Part shown: positions 29,488-38,916 of the stretch, piece by piece | Layout of the letters: each line of letters begins with the position of its first letter | How positions within the stretch are numbered: position 1 is the stretch's first letter | From: Amnibacterium sp. | GTDB lineage: Bacteria > Actinomycetota > Actinomycetes > Actinomycetales > Microbacteriaceae | DNA: 64,000 nucleotides | NCBI RefSeq assembly: GCF_025463795.1 | Contig: NZ_JAODBE010000004.1 | Coordinates: 1-64,000 of the forward strand | Direction: 5' to 3' | The notes under the pieces: generated by a model | Told to the model about the DNA's origin: nothing | Database searches by the model: none | The model's input: the letters and a program-made list of their open reading frames with translations, nothing else | Made by a program: the position numbers and the translations under genes

Positions 29488-30488
29488 CCGCCCTGCACCA
29501 GGCCGCCGGCCACCCGGGTTCCCGCATCCTCGCCTTCGGCGCCGCCCGAGGCGACATGATCGTGACGAACGAGGACATCGCCGGACCGATCAACTCCTCC
29601 GACGAGTGGATCCGCCAGCGCACGGGCGTCGTCGAGCGCCGTCGCGCCTCCGACGGCGTGGAGGCGATCGACCTCGCCGTCGACGCGTCGAAGCAGGCCA
29701 TCGAGAACGCCGGCATCGACCCGAAGCAGATCGGCGCGGTGCTCGTGTCGACGATCTCGAACACGGTGCAGACCCCCTCGCTCGCCGCGCTCCTGACCGA
29801 GCGTGTCGGCGCGACGCCTGCGCCCGCCTACGACATCTCGGCCGCCTGCGCCGGCTACACGTACGGCATCGCGCAGGCCGACGCGTTCATCCGCTCCGGG
29901 CTCGCCGAGTACGTGCTCGTGGTGGGCGCGGAGAAGCTGTCGCAGTTCGCGAAGCCCACCGACCGCACGATCTCGTTCCTCCTCGGCGACGGTGCCGGGG
30001 CCGCAGTGCTCGGCCCGTCCGACGATCCCGGGGTCGCGGCGACCGTGTGGGGCTCCGACGGATCCAAGTGGGACGCCGTCGGCATGGACAGCCCGCTCGC
30101 CGCGTATCGCGACGGCGCCGGCGCGGTCGCCTGGCCGACCCTGCGGCAGGAGGGCCAGACGGTGTTCCGCTGGGCCGTGTGGGAGATGGCGAAGGTCGCC
30201 CAGCAGGCGATCGACGTGGCCGGCATCACCGCCGACGATCTCGCCGCCTTCATCCCGCACCAGGCGAACATCCGCATCATCGATGAGCTCGCGAAGCAGC
30301 TGAAGCTGCCGGAGCACGTGGCGATCGCCCGCGACATCGTCACGACCGGCAACACGTCGGCGGCGTCGATCCCGCTCGCAGCCCACGCGCTGCTCGCCGA
30401 GCACCCCGAGCTGTCGGGCGGCCTCGCCCTGCAGATCGGCTTCGGCGCGGGCCTCGTCTTCGGGGCGCAGGTCGTCCGCCTGCCCTGA
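29484..30488 (+). CDS. fabH: Beta-ketoacyl-ACP synthase III
   Basis: SSDEWIRQRTGVVERR...DISAACAGYTYGIAQAD...FIPHQANIRIIDELAKQL. Confidence 0.95.
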   Translation: MTALHQAAGHPGSRILAFGAARGDMIVTNEDIAGPINSSDEWIRQRTGVVERRRASDGVEAIDLAVDASKQAIENAGIDPKQIGAVLVSTISNTVQTPSLAALLTERVGATPAPAYDISAACAGYTYGIAQADAFIRSGLAEYVLVVGAEKLSQFAKPTDRTISFLLGDGAGAAVLGPSDDPGVAATVWGSDGSKWDAVGMDSPLAAYRDGAGAVAWPTLRQEGQTVFRWAVWEMAKVAQQAIDVAGITADDLAAFIPHQANIRIIDELAKQLKLPEHVAIARDIVTTGNTSAASIPLAAHALLAEHPELSGGLALQIGFGAGLVFGAQVVRLP

Positions 30489-30553
30489 GCCCGCGACACC
30501 GCGCCCAATACACTGTCTGCCGTCGATCCGACCCCCGAGCAAGGAGACCACCC

Positions 30554-30802
30554 ATGGCCCAGTCCACCGAAGAAGTCCTCAGCGGCCTCGCCGAGCTGAT
30601 CAGCGACGAGACGGGGATCGCCACCGACACCGTCGAGATGGACAAGTCGTTCACCGACGACCTCGACATCGACTCCATCTCGATGATGACGATCGTCGTC
30701 AACGCCGAGGAGAAGTTCGACGTCAAGATCCCCGACGAAGAGGTCAAGAACCTCAAGACCGTCGGCGACGCTGTGAACTTCATCGTCAACGCTCAGCACT
30801 GA
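30554..30802 (+). CDS. acpP: Acyl carrier protein
   Basis: 82 aa with DLDIDSISMMTIVVNAEEKFDVKIPDEEVKNL. Confidence 0.96.
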   Translation: MAQSTEEVLSGLAELISDETGIATDTVEMDKSFTDDLDIDSISMMTIVVNAEEKFDVKIPDEEVKNLKTVGDAVNFIVNAQH

Positions 30803-30820
30803 TCGGATCCCGTCCGCTTC

Positions 30821-32059
30821 ATGACTGCCCCACGCATCGTCGTCACCGGTCTCGGTACGTTCTCGCCCCTGGCGCAGAACGCGCCGGACACCTGGTCAGC
30901 GCTCCTCGACGGCGCCTCCGGTGCTCGCCACCTCGAGCAGCCGTGGGTCACCGAGCTCGCGCTGCCGGTGACGTTCGCGTCGCAGGCCTTCACCGACCCC
31001 GAGACGGTGCTCGATCGCGTGGAGTCGAAGCGACTCGACCGCGGCAGCCAGTTCTCGCTGCTCGCCGCACGTGAGGCCTGGGCCGATGCGGGCAGCCCCG
31101 AGGTGGAGCCCGAGCGGCTCGGCGTGGACTGGGCGACCGGCATCGGCGGCGTGTGGACGCTCCTGAACGCGTGGGACACCCTGCGCGAGAAGGGGCCGCG
31201 GCGGGTGCTGCCGATGACCGTGCCGATGCTGATGCCGAACGCGCCGGCAGCGGCCGTCGAGATGGAGTTCGCCGCGCGGGCGGGCGCCCGCACCGTCGTG
31301 TCGGCGTGCGCCTCCAGCACCGAGTCGCTGGCCAACGCGGTCGAGCACCTGCAGGCGGGCCTGGCGGACGTCATCATCGCGGGCGGCACCGAGGCGAGCA
31401 TCCATCCGCTGCCGCTCGCGGCCTTCGCGGCGATGCAGGCGCTGTCCAAGCGGAACGACGACCCGGCGCGGGCCTCGCGCCCCTACGACTCGAACCGTGA
31501 CGGCTTCGTGCTCGGCGAGGGCGCAGCGGCGCTCGTGCTCGAGACGGAGGAGCACGCGAAGGCCAGAGGGGCCCGGATCTACGCGGTCGTCGTCGGGTCC
31601 GCCGTGACGAGCGACGCCTACCACATCACGGCTCCGGACCCCGAGGGTTCGGCGGCGGCGCGGGCGATGATCGCTGCCGTGCACGCGGCCGGCCACGACC
31701 TCGCGGACGTGAAGCACGTCAACGCGCACGCGACGAGCACGCCCGTCGGTGACATCGCCGAGTACCGGGCGCTGGCGCACGTGTTCGGCGACCGGCTCGA
31801 CGACATCGTCGTGACCGCCACGAAGGCGTCCACCGGCCATCTGCTCGGTGCCGCCGGCGCGATCGAGGCGCTCTTCACGGTCAAGGCGCTGCACGAGCGC
31901 ACCGTGCCGCCCACGATCAACCTCACGGACCAGGATCCGGAGATCCCGCTCGACGTCGCGACGTCGCCGCGCCCGCTGCCCGCCGGCGACGTGCTGGCGC
32001 TCAGCAACTCGTTCGGCTTCGGCGGCCACAACGCCGTCGTGGCGTTCGCGAGCGCCTGA
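30821..32059 (+). CDS. fabF: Beta-ketoacyl-ACP synthase II
   Basis: VVSACASSTESLANAVEHLQAG...VNAHATSTPVGDIAEYRAL...TKASTGHLLGAAGAIEALF. Confidence 0.95.
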   Translation: MTAPRIVVTGLGTFSPLAQNAPDTWSALLDGASGARHLEQPWVTELALPVTFASQAFTDPETVLDRVESKRLDRGSQFSLLAAREAWADAGSPEVEPERLGVDWATGIGGVWTLLNAWDTLREKGPRRVLPMTVPMLMPNAPAAAVEMEFAARAGARTVVSACASSTESLANAVEHLQAGLADVIIAGGTEASIHPLPLAAFAAMQALSKRNDDPARASRPYDSNRDGFVLGEGAAALVLETEEHAKARGARIYAVVVGSAVTSDAYHITAPDPEGSAAARAMIAAVHAAGHDLADVKHVNAHATSTPVGDIAEYRALAHVFGDRLDDIVVTATKASTGHLLGAAGAIEALFTVKALHERTVPPTINLTDQDPEIPLDVATSPRPLPAGDVLALSNSFGFGGHNAVVAFASA

Positions 32060-32165
32060 CCGCTGCTCCGCACCAGCGGCCGCTGAAGACGTCTGCGGCC
32101 GGTACATCGGCAGACGTCCATGAGCCCAGCAGATGGGGCATGGCGCTCGCGCGTCCTGGACCAGG

Positions 32166-32326
32166 CCGCGACCGGGAGCCGATCTCGGGGTCCGGAGGCC
32201 AGGCGCTCGCGCGCGGCCGGCCTCCGGACCAGTCCACGACGCCCTGCACCACCCCGCGACCGCGAGCCGATCTCGGGGTCCGGAGGCCGGGCGCTCGCGC
32301 GCGGCCGGCCGGACCAGTCAGCGACG
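32166..32326. repeat. Tandem direct repeat, two about 75-bp GC-rich hairpin units (partial third upstream)
   Basis: ccgcgaccgSgagccgatctcggggtccggaggccRggcgctcgcgcgcggccggcc...ggaccagt at 32166-32241 and 32254-32326; ggcgctcgcgcg...ggaccag also at 32142-32165. Confidence 0.85.
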
Positions 32327-32365
32327 TCTTCGATCCCCGTGGGGATCGAAGACCATCAACACAGG

Positions 32366-32406
32366 GAAGAGCCCCCGGCCGGTACCCATCCGGACGGGGG
32401 CTCTTC
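32366..32406 (+). terminator. Rho-independent-like terminator after fab operon
   Basis: gaagagcccccg (32366-32377) / cgggggctcttc (32395-32406), perfect 12-bp stem. Confidence 0.7.
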
Positions 32407-32569
32407 TGCCGCAAGATGCTGAGGTTCGAGGGCCGCTACCCATACAGCCCGAACACTGAAGAATTCGCATCCGCTGGCACAAAAACGCTATCCGTGTGGG
32501 CTGCGCACGACCACACGACACGCCGTCGAATTACACGGATGTCATCCCGGGCGTGTCGCGATCACGGGT

Positions 32570-33076
32570 TCAGACCGCCGAGCGGTGCAGCCAGGTGACG
32601 GAGGAGGATCCGATCGCGTGCCGGAAGGGCTCCAGCTCGTCGTCCCAAGCCTGCCCGAGGGCGAGGCGCAGCTCCCGGTGGAGCTCGATGATGCTCGTGC
32701 CGGCCGCTTCCATGGCGTTGCGGATCCGGTCCTCGGGGATCACGACGTTGCCGGCCGCGTCCGTCTGGGCGTGGAAGATCCCGAGGTCGGGCGTGTGCAG
32801 CCAGCGGCTGCCGTCGACGCCGTCGCGGGGGTCCTCGGTGACCTCGAAGCGGAGATGCTCCCAGCCGCGGAGCGCGCTCGCCATGGCGGCGCCGGTACCC
32901 GGCGCGCCTTCCCAGTAGAAGTCGGTGCGCTGCGAACCGCGGAGCACCGGCTGATCAGCCCAGGAGAAGCTGACGGCACGGCCGATCGCGCGACCTGCCG
33001 CCCACTCGACGTGGGGGCAGAGCGCACGAGGCGACGAGTGCACGTACAGCACGCCCCGGGCGGAGGTGGTGACCAT
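32570..33076 (-). CDS. DUF3145 family protein
   Basis: RGVLYVHSSPRALCPHVEWAAGRAIGRAVSFSWADQP...; conserved neighbour of actinobacterial fab locus. Confidence 0.85.
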   Translation of the reverse strand: MVTTSARGVLYVHSSPRALCPHVEWAAGRAIGRAVSFSWADQPVLRGSQRTDFYWEGAPGTGAAMASALRGWEHLRFEVTEDPRDGVDGSRWLHTPDLGIFHAQTDAAGNVVIPEDRIRNAMEAAGTSIIELHRELRLALGQAWDDELEPFRHAIGSSSVTWLHRSAV

Positions 33077-33335
33077 GGATTCGTCCTCCGTTCGAACAGA
33101 TGCGTCTTCCCCAACGACCTGTGGTGAACGGATGAACCGATGCCACCGCTTATGAAATTAGCGGAGCCCTATTCGACTCCCCGGAAGTATGCCCGACGAC
33201 ACGCCGGAATGACAAGGCGAGAACGCGCCGGACGGCGTGCCGCGGCGGCGGGCGCCCGTCGGAGGGGTGGGAGGAACGGAGGTCGCCCCACTGTCACTCC
33301 GGCCGGAGCGCCCGTCGGTGCGACGCGCCGGACGG

Positions 33336-34295
33336 TCATGGGAGGAGCGCGAGCTTGCCGCCCGGATGGCCGTCCGCGAGGAAGGTGAGCGCGTCGGCGC
33401 CACGGTCGAGGGGGTAGGTGCGCGCCACCGGCACGACGAGATGGCCGGACGCGGCGAGCGCGATCAGGTCCGCGCGCACGCGGTCCCGGAACGCGGCGCT
33501 CTCCGGCATGCCGCCACCGACGACGCGGATCCCGTCCTGCTGCGACCGCTGGAACGCCGCGATGGTGACGACCCGCTCCTTCGGCACGAGCGCGAGCGAG
33601 ACGTCGACGGCTTCGTCCGTGCCGACGCAGTCGAACGCAGCGTCGACGCCGTCGGGCGCGGCGTCCCTGACGCGCTGCTCGAGGCCCGCGCCGTAGGCCA
33701 CCGGCTCGCCGCCGAATCGACGGACCATGTCGAAGTTGCGCTCCGCAGCGGTGCCGATCACCCGCATCCCCCGCCGCCGCGCCTGCTGCAGCAGGCTGAC
33801 ACCCACCGCGCCGGAGGCGCCGTGCACGAGCAGCGTCTCGCCGTCCTGGGCGTCCACCGCATGCAGCATGTCGGCCGCGGTGGTGCCGGCGAGCAGCAGG
33901 TTCGCGGCGGCCGGGAAGTCGAGGGCGTCCGGCTTCGCGAACACGTCCTTCGCCGGGACCGTGAGCACGGACGCGTAGCCGCCGGAGACCCGGAACGCGA
34001 TCACCGGATCGCCGACCGCTCCACCACCCGAGGCGAGCTCGGTGTCCGCGCCGAGTGCGAGGACGGTCCCGGCGATCTCGTAGCCGGGCCTGATCGGCAG
34101 GGCGTCGGGGTCGGCGCTGCGCTGGCCGGAGAACCCCTTGTAGTCGGCGGGGTTCACCCCGGCCGCGCGGACGGCGATCATCACCTGGCCCGGTCCGGGG
34201 TGCACGACGTCCTCCTCGACGACGCGGAGGACGTCGGGGCCCCCGTACTCGGGGGCGAGGACGCGGCGGACGCTGGTCGGGGTCTCGTTGCTCAT
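33336..34295 (-). CDS. NADP-dependent oxidoreductase, zinc-type/quinone MDR family (paralog 1)
   Basis: AAGVNPADYKGFSGQ...VHGASGAVGVSLLQQARRRGMRVIGTA. Confidence 0.9.
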   Translation of the reverse strand: MSNETPTSVRRVLAPEYGGPDVLRVVEEDVVHPGPGQVMIAVRAAGVNPADYKGFSGQRSADPDALPIRPGYEIAGTVLALGADTELASGGGAVGDPVIAFRVSGGYASVLTVPAKDVFAKPDALDFPAAANLLLAGTTAADMLHAVDAQDGETLLVHGASGAVGVSLLQQARRRGMRVIGTAAERNFDMVRRFGGEPVAYGAGLEQRVRDAAPDGVDAAFDCVGTDEAVDVSLALVPKERVVTIAAFQRSQQDGIRVVGGGMPESAAFRDRVRADLIALAASGHLVVPVARTYPLDRGADALTFLADGHPGGKLALLP

Positions 34296-34340
34296 GTGGG
34301 CATTGAACGCCGGACGGCCTGCGGATCCGCCGGACGCCGG

Positions 34341-36038
34341 TCAGGCGTCGGCGTAGGAGTCCACCACGGCGACGTCGAGGGGGAAGTCGATCGGGAATCC
34401 GCCGAAGAGGAGGCGCCCGGCCGTGACGGCGGCTTCGCGCACGGCCTGCGCCGCCTGCTCGGCCACTCCTTCGGGCGTGTGCACCAGCACCTCGTCGTGC
34501 AGGAAGTAGACGAGATGCGGCCGCTCGTGGAGTGCTCCGGACCCCAGCTCCCAGAGCCGCTTGCGGAGCTCCGCCATCCAGCAGAGCGCCCACTCGGCCG
34601 CGGTTCCCTGCACCACGAAGTTGCGGGTGAAGCGGCCCTGCTCGCGGGCGAGGGACCGCGCACGGCGCAGCGCGACCGGATCCGCGTCGAGGTCCGTCGC
34701 AGCCCGCTGCGCGGCACGCCACTGCTCGGACGGGGGCGGCGACGTGCGCCCGAGCAGCGTGGAGACCGTTGCGCCCTGCTCACCGATCCTGGCCGCGCGC
34801 TCGACCAGGCCGAGGGACTGCGGGAAGCGCTGGGCGAGCCGCGGGACCAGCCGGCCGCCCGTGCCCTGCGTCGCACCGTAGAGCGCGCCGAGCATGCCGT
34901 ACTTCGCCGCGGTGCGGTCGGCGACGGCGCCGGTCGCCACGATGCCGTCGTAGAGGTCGCGGCCGTGCCCCGCCTTCGCCATGCTGCGGTCCTGCGCCAT
35001 CCCGGCGAGCACGCGCGGTTCGAGCTGCGCCGCGTCGGCGACGACGAGCCGCCACCCGGCATCGGCGGTGACCGCGGCGCGGATCTGCTTCGGCAGCTGC
35101 ATAGCCCCGCCGTTGCGCGTCGCCCAGCGGCCGGTGACCACGCCGCCGACCACGTAGTCGGGACGGAACCGGCCCTGCTCGACCCACCTGTCGAGCCAGT
35201 GCCAGCCGTTCGCACTGGCGAGCCGGGCGAGCTTCTTGTACTCGAGCAGCGGCGGGATCGCCGGATGCTCGAGCGCCGCGAGCTCCCGGGATCGGGTGCT
35301 CTCGACGACGAGACCGGCCGCGCGCAGGGCCTTGACGAGCTCGACCGGCGAATCGGGGTTCAGCGCGGGCGCGGTGAGCGCTTCGCGGATCTCGGCCAGG
35401 AGGCGCTCGAGCACCGCGGGTCGCACACCGTCGCCGACCCTCGGGCCGAGCCGCTGCTCGAGGATGCGCTCGTGCACGTCGGCCCGCCAGGGCAGGCCCG
35501 CGTGCCACATCTCGGCCGCCGCGAGCGCGCCCGCCGATTCGGCGGCGAGCAGGAGCCGGAGCGCACCGGGCCGAGGGGCGGCCTCGACCGCCGCGTTCTG
35601 CCGCTCGAACTCCGTGAGCGCGTCGGCCGGCGCGGCCTCCGGCTCGAGCCCGAAGAGCGCAGCGGGCGCAGTGCGCTGCTCGGCGGGCAGGTCGTCCCAG
35701 CCGTCGACCGGGATCGCGGCGAAGCGCTCGGCCGTCGCGGCTGCCCGCCGCAGGATGCCGCGCGCGAGGCGCAGGTCGTGGCACCGCTCCACCCGCACGC
35801 CGGCGGCGAGAAGGCCGGGGTAGCGCGCAGCCGTGTCCCACACCCATCGGGGGCTGAAGGGCTCCCATCCCTCGACGAGGGTGGGCAGCTGCACGGCCGG
35901 CAGGAGCCGGTCCTCGAGCACCCGGCCGCCCGAGTCCAGCGCGCGCACGCGGATCCGCTCCCTCGTCCCGTCGATCACGACGTGCGAGGGGGCCGAGGAG
36001 GCCCCGTCGGAGTCGCGCTCGGCGGCGGTGAGGGTCAC
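34341..36038 (-). CDS. Bifunctional 3'-5' exonuclease/family A DNA polymerase-like protein
   Basis: GRWATRNGGAMQLPKQIRAAV...VVADAAQLEPRVLAGMAQD...YFLHDEVLVHTPEG pol A motifs. Confidence 0.88.
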   Translation of the reverse strand: MTLTAAERDSDGASSAPSHVVIDGTRERIRVRALDSGGRVLEDRLLPAVQLPTLVEGWEPFSPRWVWDTAARYPGLLAAGVRVERCHDLRLARGILRRAAATAERFAAIPVDGWDDLPAEQRTAPAALFGLEPEAAPADALTEFERQNAAVEAAPRPGALRLLLAAESAGALAAAEMWHAGLPWRADVHERILEQRLGPRVGDGVRPAVLERLLAEIREALTAPALNPDSPVELVKALRAAGLVVESTRSRELAALEHPAIPPLLEYKKLARLASANGWHWLDRWVEQGRFRPDYVVGGVVTGRWATRNGGAMQLPKQIRAAVTADAGWRLVVADAAQLEPRVLAGMAQDRSMAKAGHGRDLYDGIVATGAVADRTAAKYGMLGALYGATQGTGGRLVPRLAQRFPQSLGLVERAARIGEQGATVSTLLGRTSPPPSEQWRAAQRAATDLDADPVALRRARSLAREQGRFTRNFVVQGTAAEWALCWMAELRKRLWELGSGALHERPHLVYFLHDEVLVHTPEGVAEQAAQAVREAAVTAGRLLFGGFPIDFPLDVAVVDSYADA

Positions 36039-36072
36039 GCCGTGACGGTAGGCCGCGGGTCGGACAGCCGCC

Positions 36073-36906
36073 TCAGTGCAGCAGCTCGCCGTCCGTGTTG
36101 AGGACCTGCTTCTCGCCCGCCTCGATCCGGAAGGGGAAGCGGTTCTGCTTCGGTGGCAGCGGGCAGTTGAAGTTGTAGCTGAACGCGCACGGCGGCAGCA
36201 CGGCGTAGTTGAAGTCGAGCGTGATCGACCCGTCGGGGTTCGGCGCGAGGAAGAGGAAGCGCCCGACGCCGTAGCTGTCCTGGCCGCTCGTGGCGTCCGC
36301 GAACACGAGCTGGAGGCGCTTGCCGTCCTTGAAGGCGGCGAGCCGGTACTCGCTGCCCTCGATCGTGATCGCGATGTCCCCGGGCACCGGCAGCTCGCGC
36401 GTGGCGCCGTCGTCCTTCAGGTGCGAGAAGCCGACGGTCGTGCCCTCCGGGTGGGGCGTGAAGACGCCCCGGACGACCCACGCGGGGTTGTACGGGAACG
36501 CGGAGATGCCGCCGAAGCGCTGCACGTCCTCCGACCGGGCGTCCCACACGCGGAGGGCGTACTGGCCGTCCTCGCCGCGGATGACGGTGCCGACGGTGTG
36601 GTCGTCGAACACGACCGAGCTCGGCTGCGGGTCGTCCTTGCCCCGGACGACCGCCTCACCGTCGACCGTCACGCCGTCCACGACGATGCCGTCGGTGGTG
36701 GCGGCGCGCACGATCAGGCCGGACGCGCCGCCCGGTCGCGGCGCCCACGTGCCGGGCACACCCCAGATCGTCTGCTCCTCGCCCACCCACTGCGTGTTCA
36801 CGAGCGCGAGGAAACCGGTCGGCGTGGCGACGGACTGCTCGCGGAGGGTGTGGAAGCGCTCGTAGCGCTGCTCGGCGGTCGCAGGTGCCGTGGCGGTGTC
36901 GGTCAT
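36073..36906 (-). CDS. DUF1684 domain-containing protein
   Basis: ALRVWDARSEDVQRFGGISAFPYNPAWVVRG...LDFNYAVLPPCAFSYNFNCPLPPKQNRFPFRIEAGEK. Confidence 0.88.
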   Translation of the reverse strand: MTDTATAPATAEQRYERFHTLREQSVATPTGFLALVNTQWVGEEQTIWGVPGTWAPRPGGASGLIVRAATTDGIVVDGVTVDGEAVVRGKDDPQPSSVVFDDHTVGTVIRGEDGQYALRVWDARSEDVQRFGGISAFPYNPAWVVRGVFTPHPEGTTVGFSHLKDDGATRELPVPGDIAITIEGSEYRLAAFKDGKRLQLVFADATSGQDSYGVGRFLFLAPNPDGSITLDFNYAVLPPCAFSYNFNCPLPPKQNRFPFRIEAGEKQVLNTDGELLH

Positions 36907-36966
36907 GGACGGTCCTCTCGGGGTCGGATGGGAGGTGCAACGGGCGGCGGGACGTCCGCCTTCCCG

Positions 36967-38886
36967 TCAGTCGAGGTCGAGGGCGGGGACGCCCGGCGGG
37001 ACGAACCCGAGGATGTCCCCGAGGAAGGCGAGCGCCGCCTCCTTGGCGCGCACGATCGCGTCCTTGCCGCGGAAGCCGTGGCCCTCGCCCGCGAACTCCA
37101 GGTAGGCGTGCGGGATGCCACGGGCCGCGAGCGCGTCGCGGAACGCCTGCGACTGGGCGGGCGGGACGATCCGGTCGTCGGAGCCCTGGAGCAGCAGCAC
37201 CGGGGTCGTGAGCGTGGCGACGTGGTTGATCGGCGCCCGCTCCGCGTACAGCGCCGCGGCTTCGGGATAGGGGCCGATGAGGCCGTCGGTGTAGCGCGAC
37301 TCGAAGTCGTGCGTGTCGGTGGCGAGCGCCACGGCGTCGGCCACCCCGTAGTAGGAGACGCCGCAGGCGAAGACGTCAGTGGTGGTCAAGGCGGCGAGCA
37401 CCGTCCATCCGCCTGCGGAGCCGCCCTCGATGGCGAGCCGTGCGGGGTCGGCGATCCCGGCGGCGCCGAGGCCGGTGACGGCCGTCACCACGTCCTCGAC
37501 ATCGACGACGCCCCACTGCCCGCGCAGCCGCTCCCGATAGGCGCGTCCGTACCCCGTCGACCCGCCGTAGTCGACATCGACGACGCCGATGCCGCGACTC
37601 GTGTAGAACGCGACCGACGGATCGAGGCCGACGCCCGCCTGGGCGGTCGGGCCGCCGTGCACGAACGCGACGAACGGCGGCAGCTCGTCGTCGGGCGCCC
37701 GGAAGCGGGGGTTGCTCGGGCGGTACACGACGGCGTGGACGCCGTCGAAGTCCATCGGCTCGGCCGCCGGGAACGCGTCGAGCGGCAGCCCGTCGATCGC
37801 ACCGCGGATCGTGCGGAACTCCCCCGTCGCGAGGTCGAGCTCGCGGAGCCCGCCCGGCTCGCTCGCGGCCTCGTCGATCAGCAGGGCCCTGCCGTCGGCG
37901 ACCGCCCACCACTCGGTCCTCGACCGTTCACCGCGCAGGCGCCGACGCTGGCCGGTCGCCGGGTCGAGCAGCACCTGCTCATCGGCGCCGAGCGTCGAGG
38001 TCGCGAGGATCCGTCCGTCGCCGGTCGGCAGGTACCAGCGCTGGCCGAGCACCCACAGCGGGCCGCCGGTCTCGCGCGCCCGCGGATCCAGCGGCTCGAG
38101 CCCGCCGGTGTCGAGCGGCAGACGGTAGAGGTTCCACCAGCCGGTGCGATCCGAGAGCACGGCGAGGGTTCGGTCGTCGAGCCACTCGGGCTGGAGGACG
38201 GACTCACCGGGGCCGCCGAGCAGCGTGCGCCACTCGGGCACCCGCCCGTCGACCAGGTCGCCCACGCGGAGCTCGCTCGCGTCCCACGGCATGTCGGGGT
38301 GGTTCCAGGCGATCCAGGCGAGGCGCCGCCCGTCGGGCGAGACGGCCGGATGGGCGAGGAAGCGGGAGCCGGCGACGACGCTCGTGATCGCGGCGGCGTC
38401 GCCCGCGGCCCGCCCGTCGAGGGGCACCAGGACGAGATCGCGCTCGACGTCGGTCGGCCCGTCGCCGGTCGCCGTCTCCCGGATCGCGAGGACCCGGTCG
38501 CCGACCGACCGGAGGCCGCCGTACCGCACGGTCGGGTCCTCAGGCGTGAGCGGGACCGGGTCCGAGCCCGTCACGTCGATCCGCCGGAGCCGCTGGTCGT
38601 CGAAGTGGACGAAGACCGCACCGCCCGGAACGGCCGTCCAGGCACCGCCGCCGTACTCGTGCACGCGGCTGCGGACGTTCCACGGACCCGGCAGGAGCCG
38701 CTCGGGCGATCCGTCCGGGCCTGCGCGGAACAGGGCGACGAGGCGCTCCGCGGCGACGGACTCCGACCACCAGGCGACACCGTCCACGTAGGCGGCCTCG
38801 GCAGGCAGGTGCGCTCCCTCGGCGAGCGCGTCGGCATCGAGCGGAGACTCCCACTCGCCGTACGGAGCGACCCGGCGTTCGGACAT
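36967..38886 (-). CDS. S9 family peptidase (prolyl oligopeptidase)
   Basis: C-terminal IEGGSAGGWTVLAALTTTDVF, LLLQGSDDRIVPPAQSQAF, EFAGEGHGF. Confidence 0.93.
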   Translation of the reverse strand: MSERRVAPYGEWESPLDADALAEGAHLPAEAAYVDGVAWWSESVAAERLVALFRAGPDGSPERLLPGPWNVRSRVHEYGGGAWTAVPGGAVFVHFDDQRLRRIDVTGSDPVPLTPEDPTVRYGGLRSVGDRVLAIRETATGDGPTDVERDLVLVPLDGRAAGDAAAITSVVAGSRFLAHPAVSPDGRRLAWIAWNHPDMPWDASELRVGDLVDGRVPEWRTLLGGPGESVLQPEWLDDRTLAVLSDRTGWWNLYRLPLDTGGLEPLDPRARETGGPLWVLGQRWYLPTGDGRILATSTLGADEQVLLDPATGQRRRLRGERSRTEWWAVADGRALLIDEAASEPGGLRELDLATGEFRTIRGAIDGLPLDAFPAAEPMDFDGVHAVVYRPSNPRFRAPDDELPPFVAFVHGGPTAQAGVGLDPSVAFYTSRGIGVVDVDYGGSTGYGRAYRERLRGQWGVVDVEDVVTAVTGLGAAGIADPARLAIEGGSAGGWTVLAALTTTDVFACGVSYYGVADAVALATDTHDFESRYTDGLIGPYPEAAALYAERAPINHVATLTTPVLLLQGSDDRIVPPAQSQAFRDALAARGIPHAYLEFAGEGHGFRGKDAIVRAKEAALAFLGDILGFVPPGVPALDLD

Positions 38887-38916
38887 CGCTTCACGGTAGC
38901 GGGCGCCGCCGACGGC

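Noticed and set aside
27200-32060. fasR-fabD-fabH-acpP-fabF order as novel
   Set aside because: Well-established conserved actinobacterial fatty-acid synthesis locus; ordinary.
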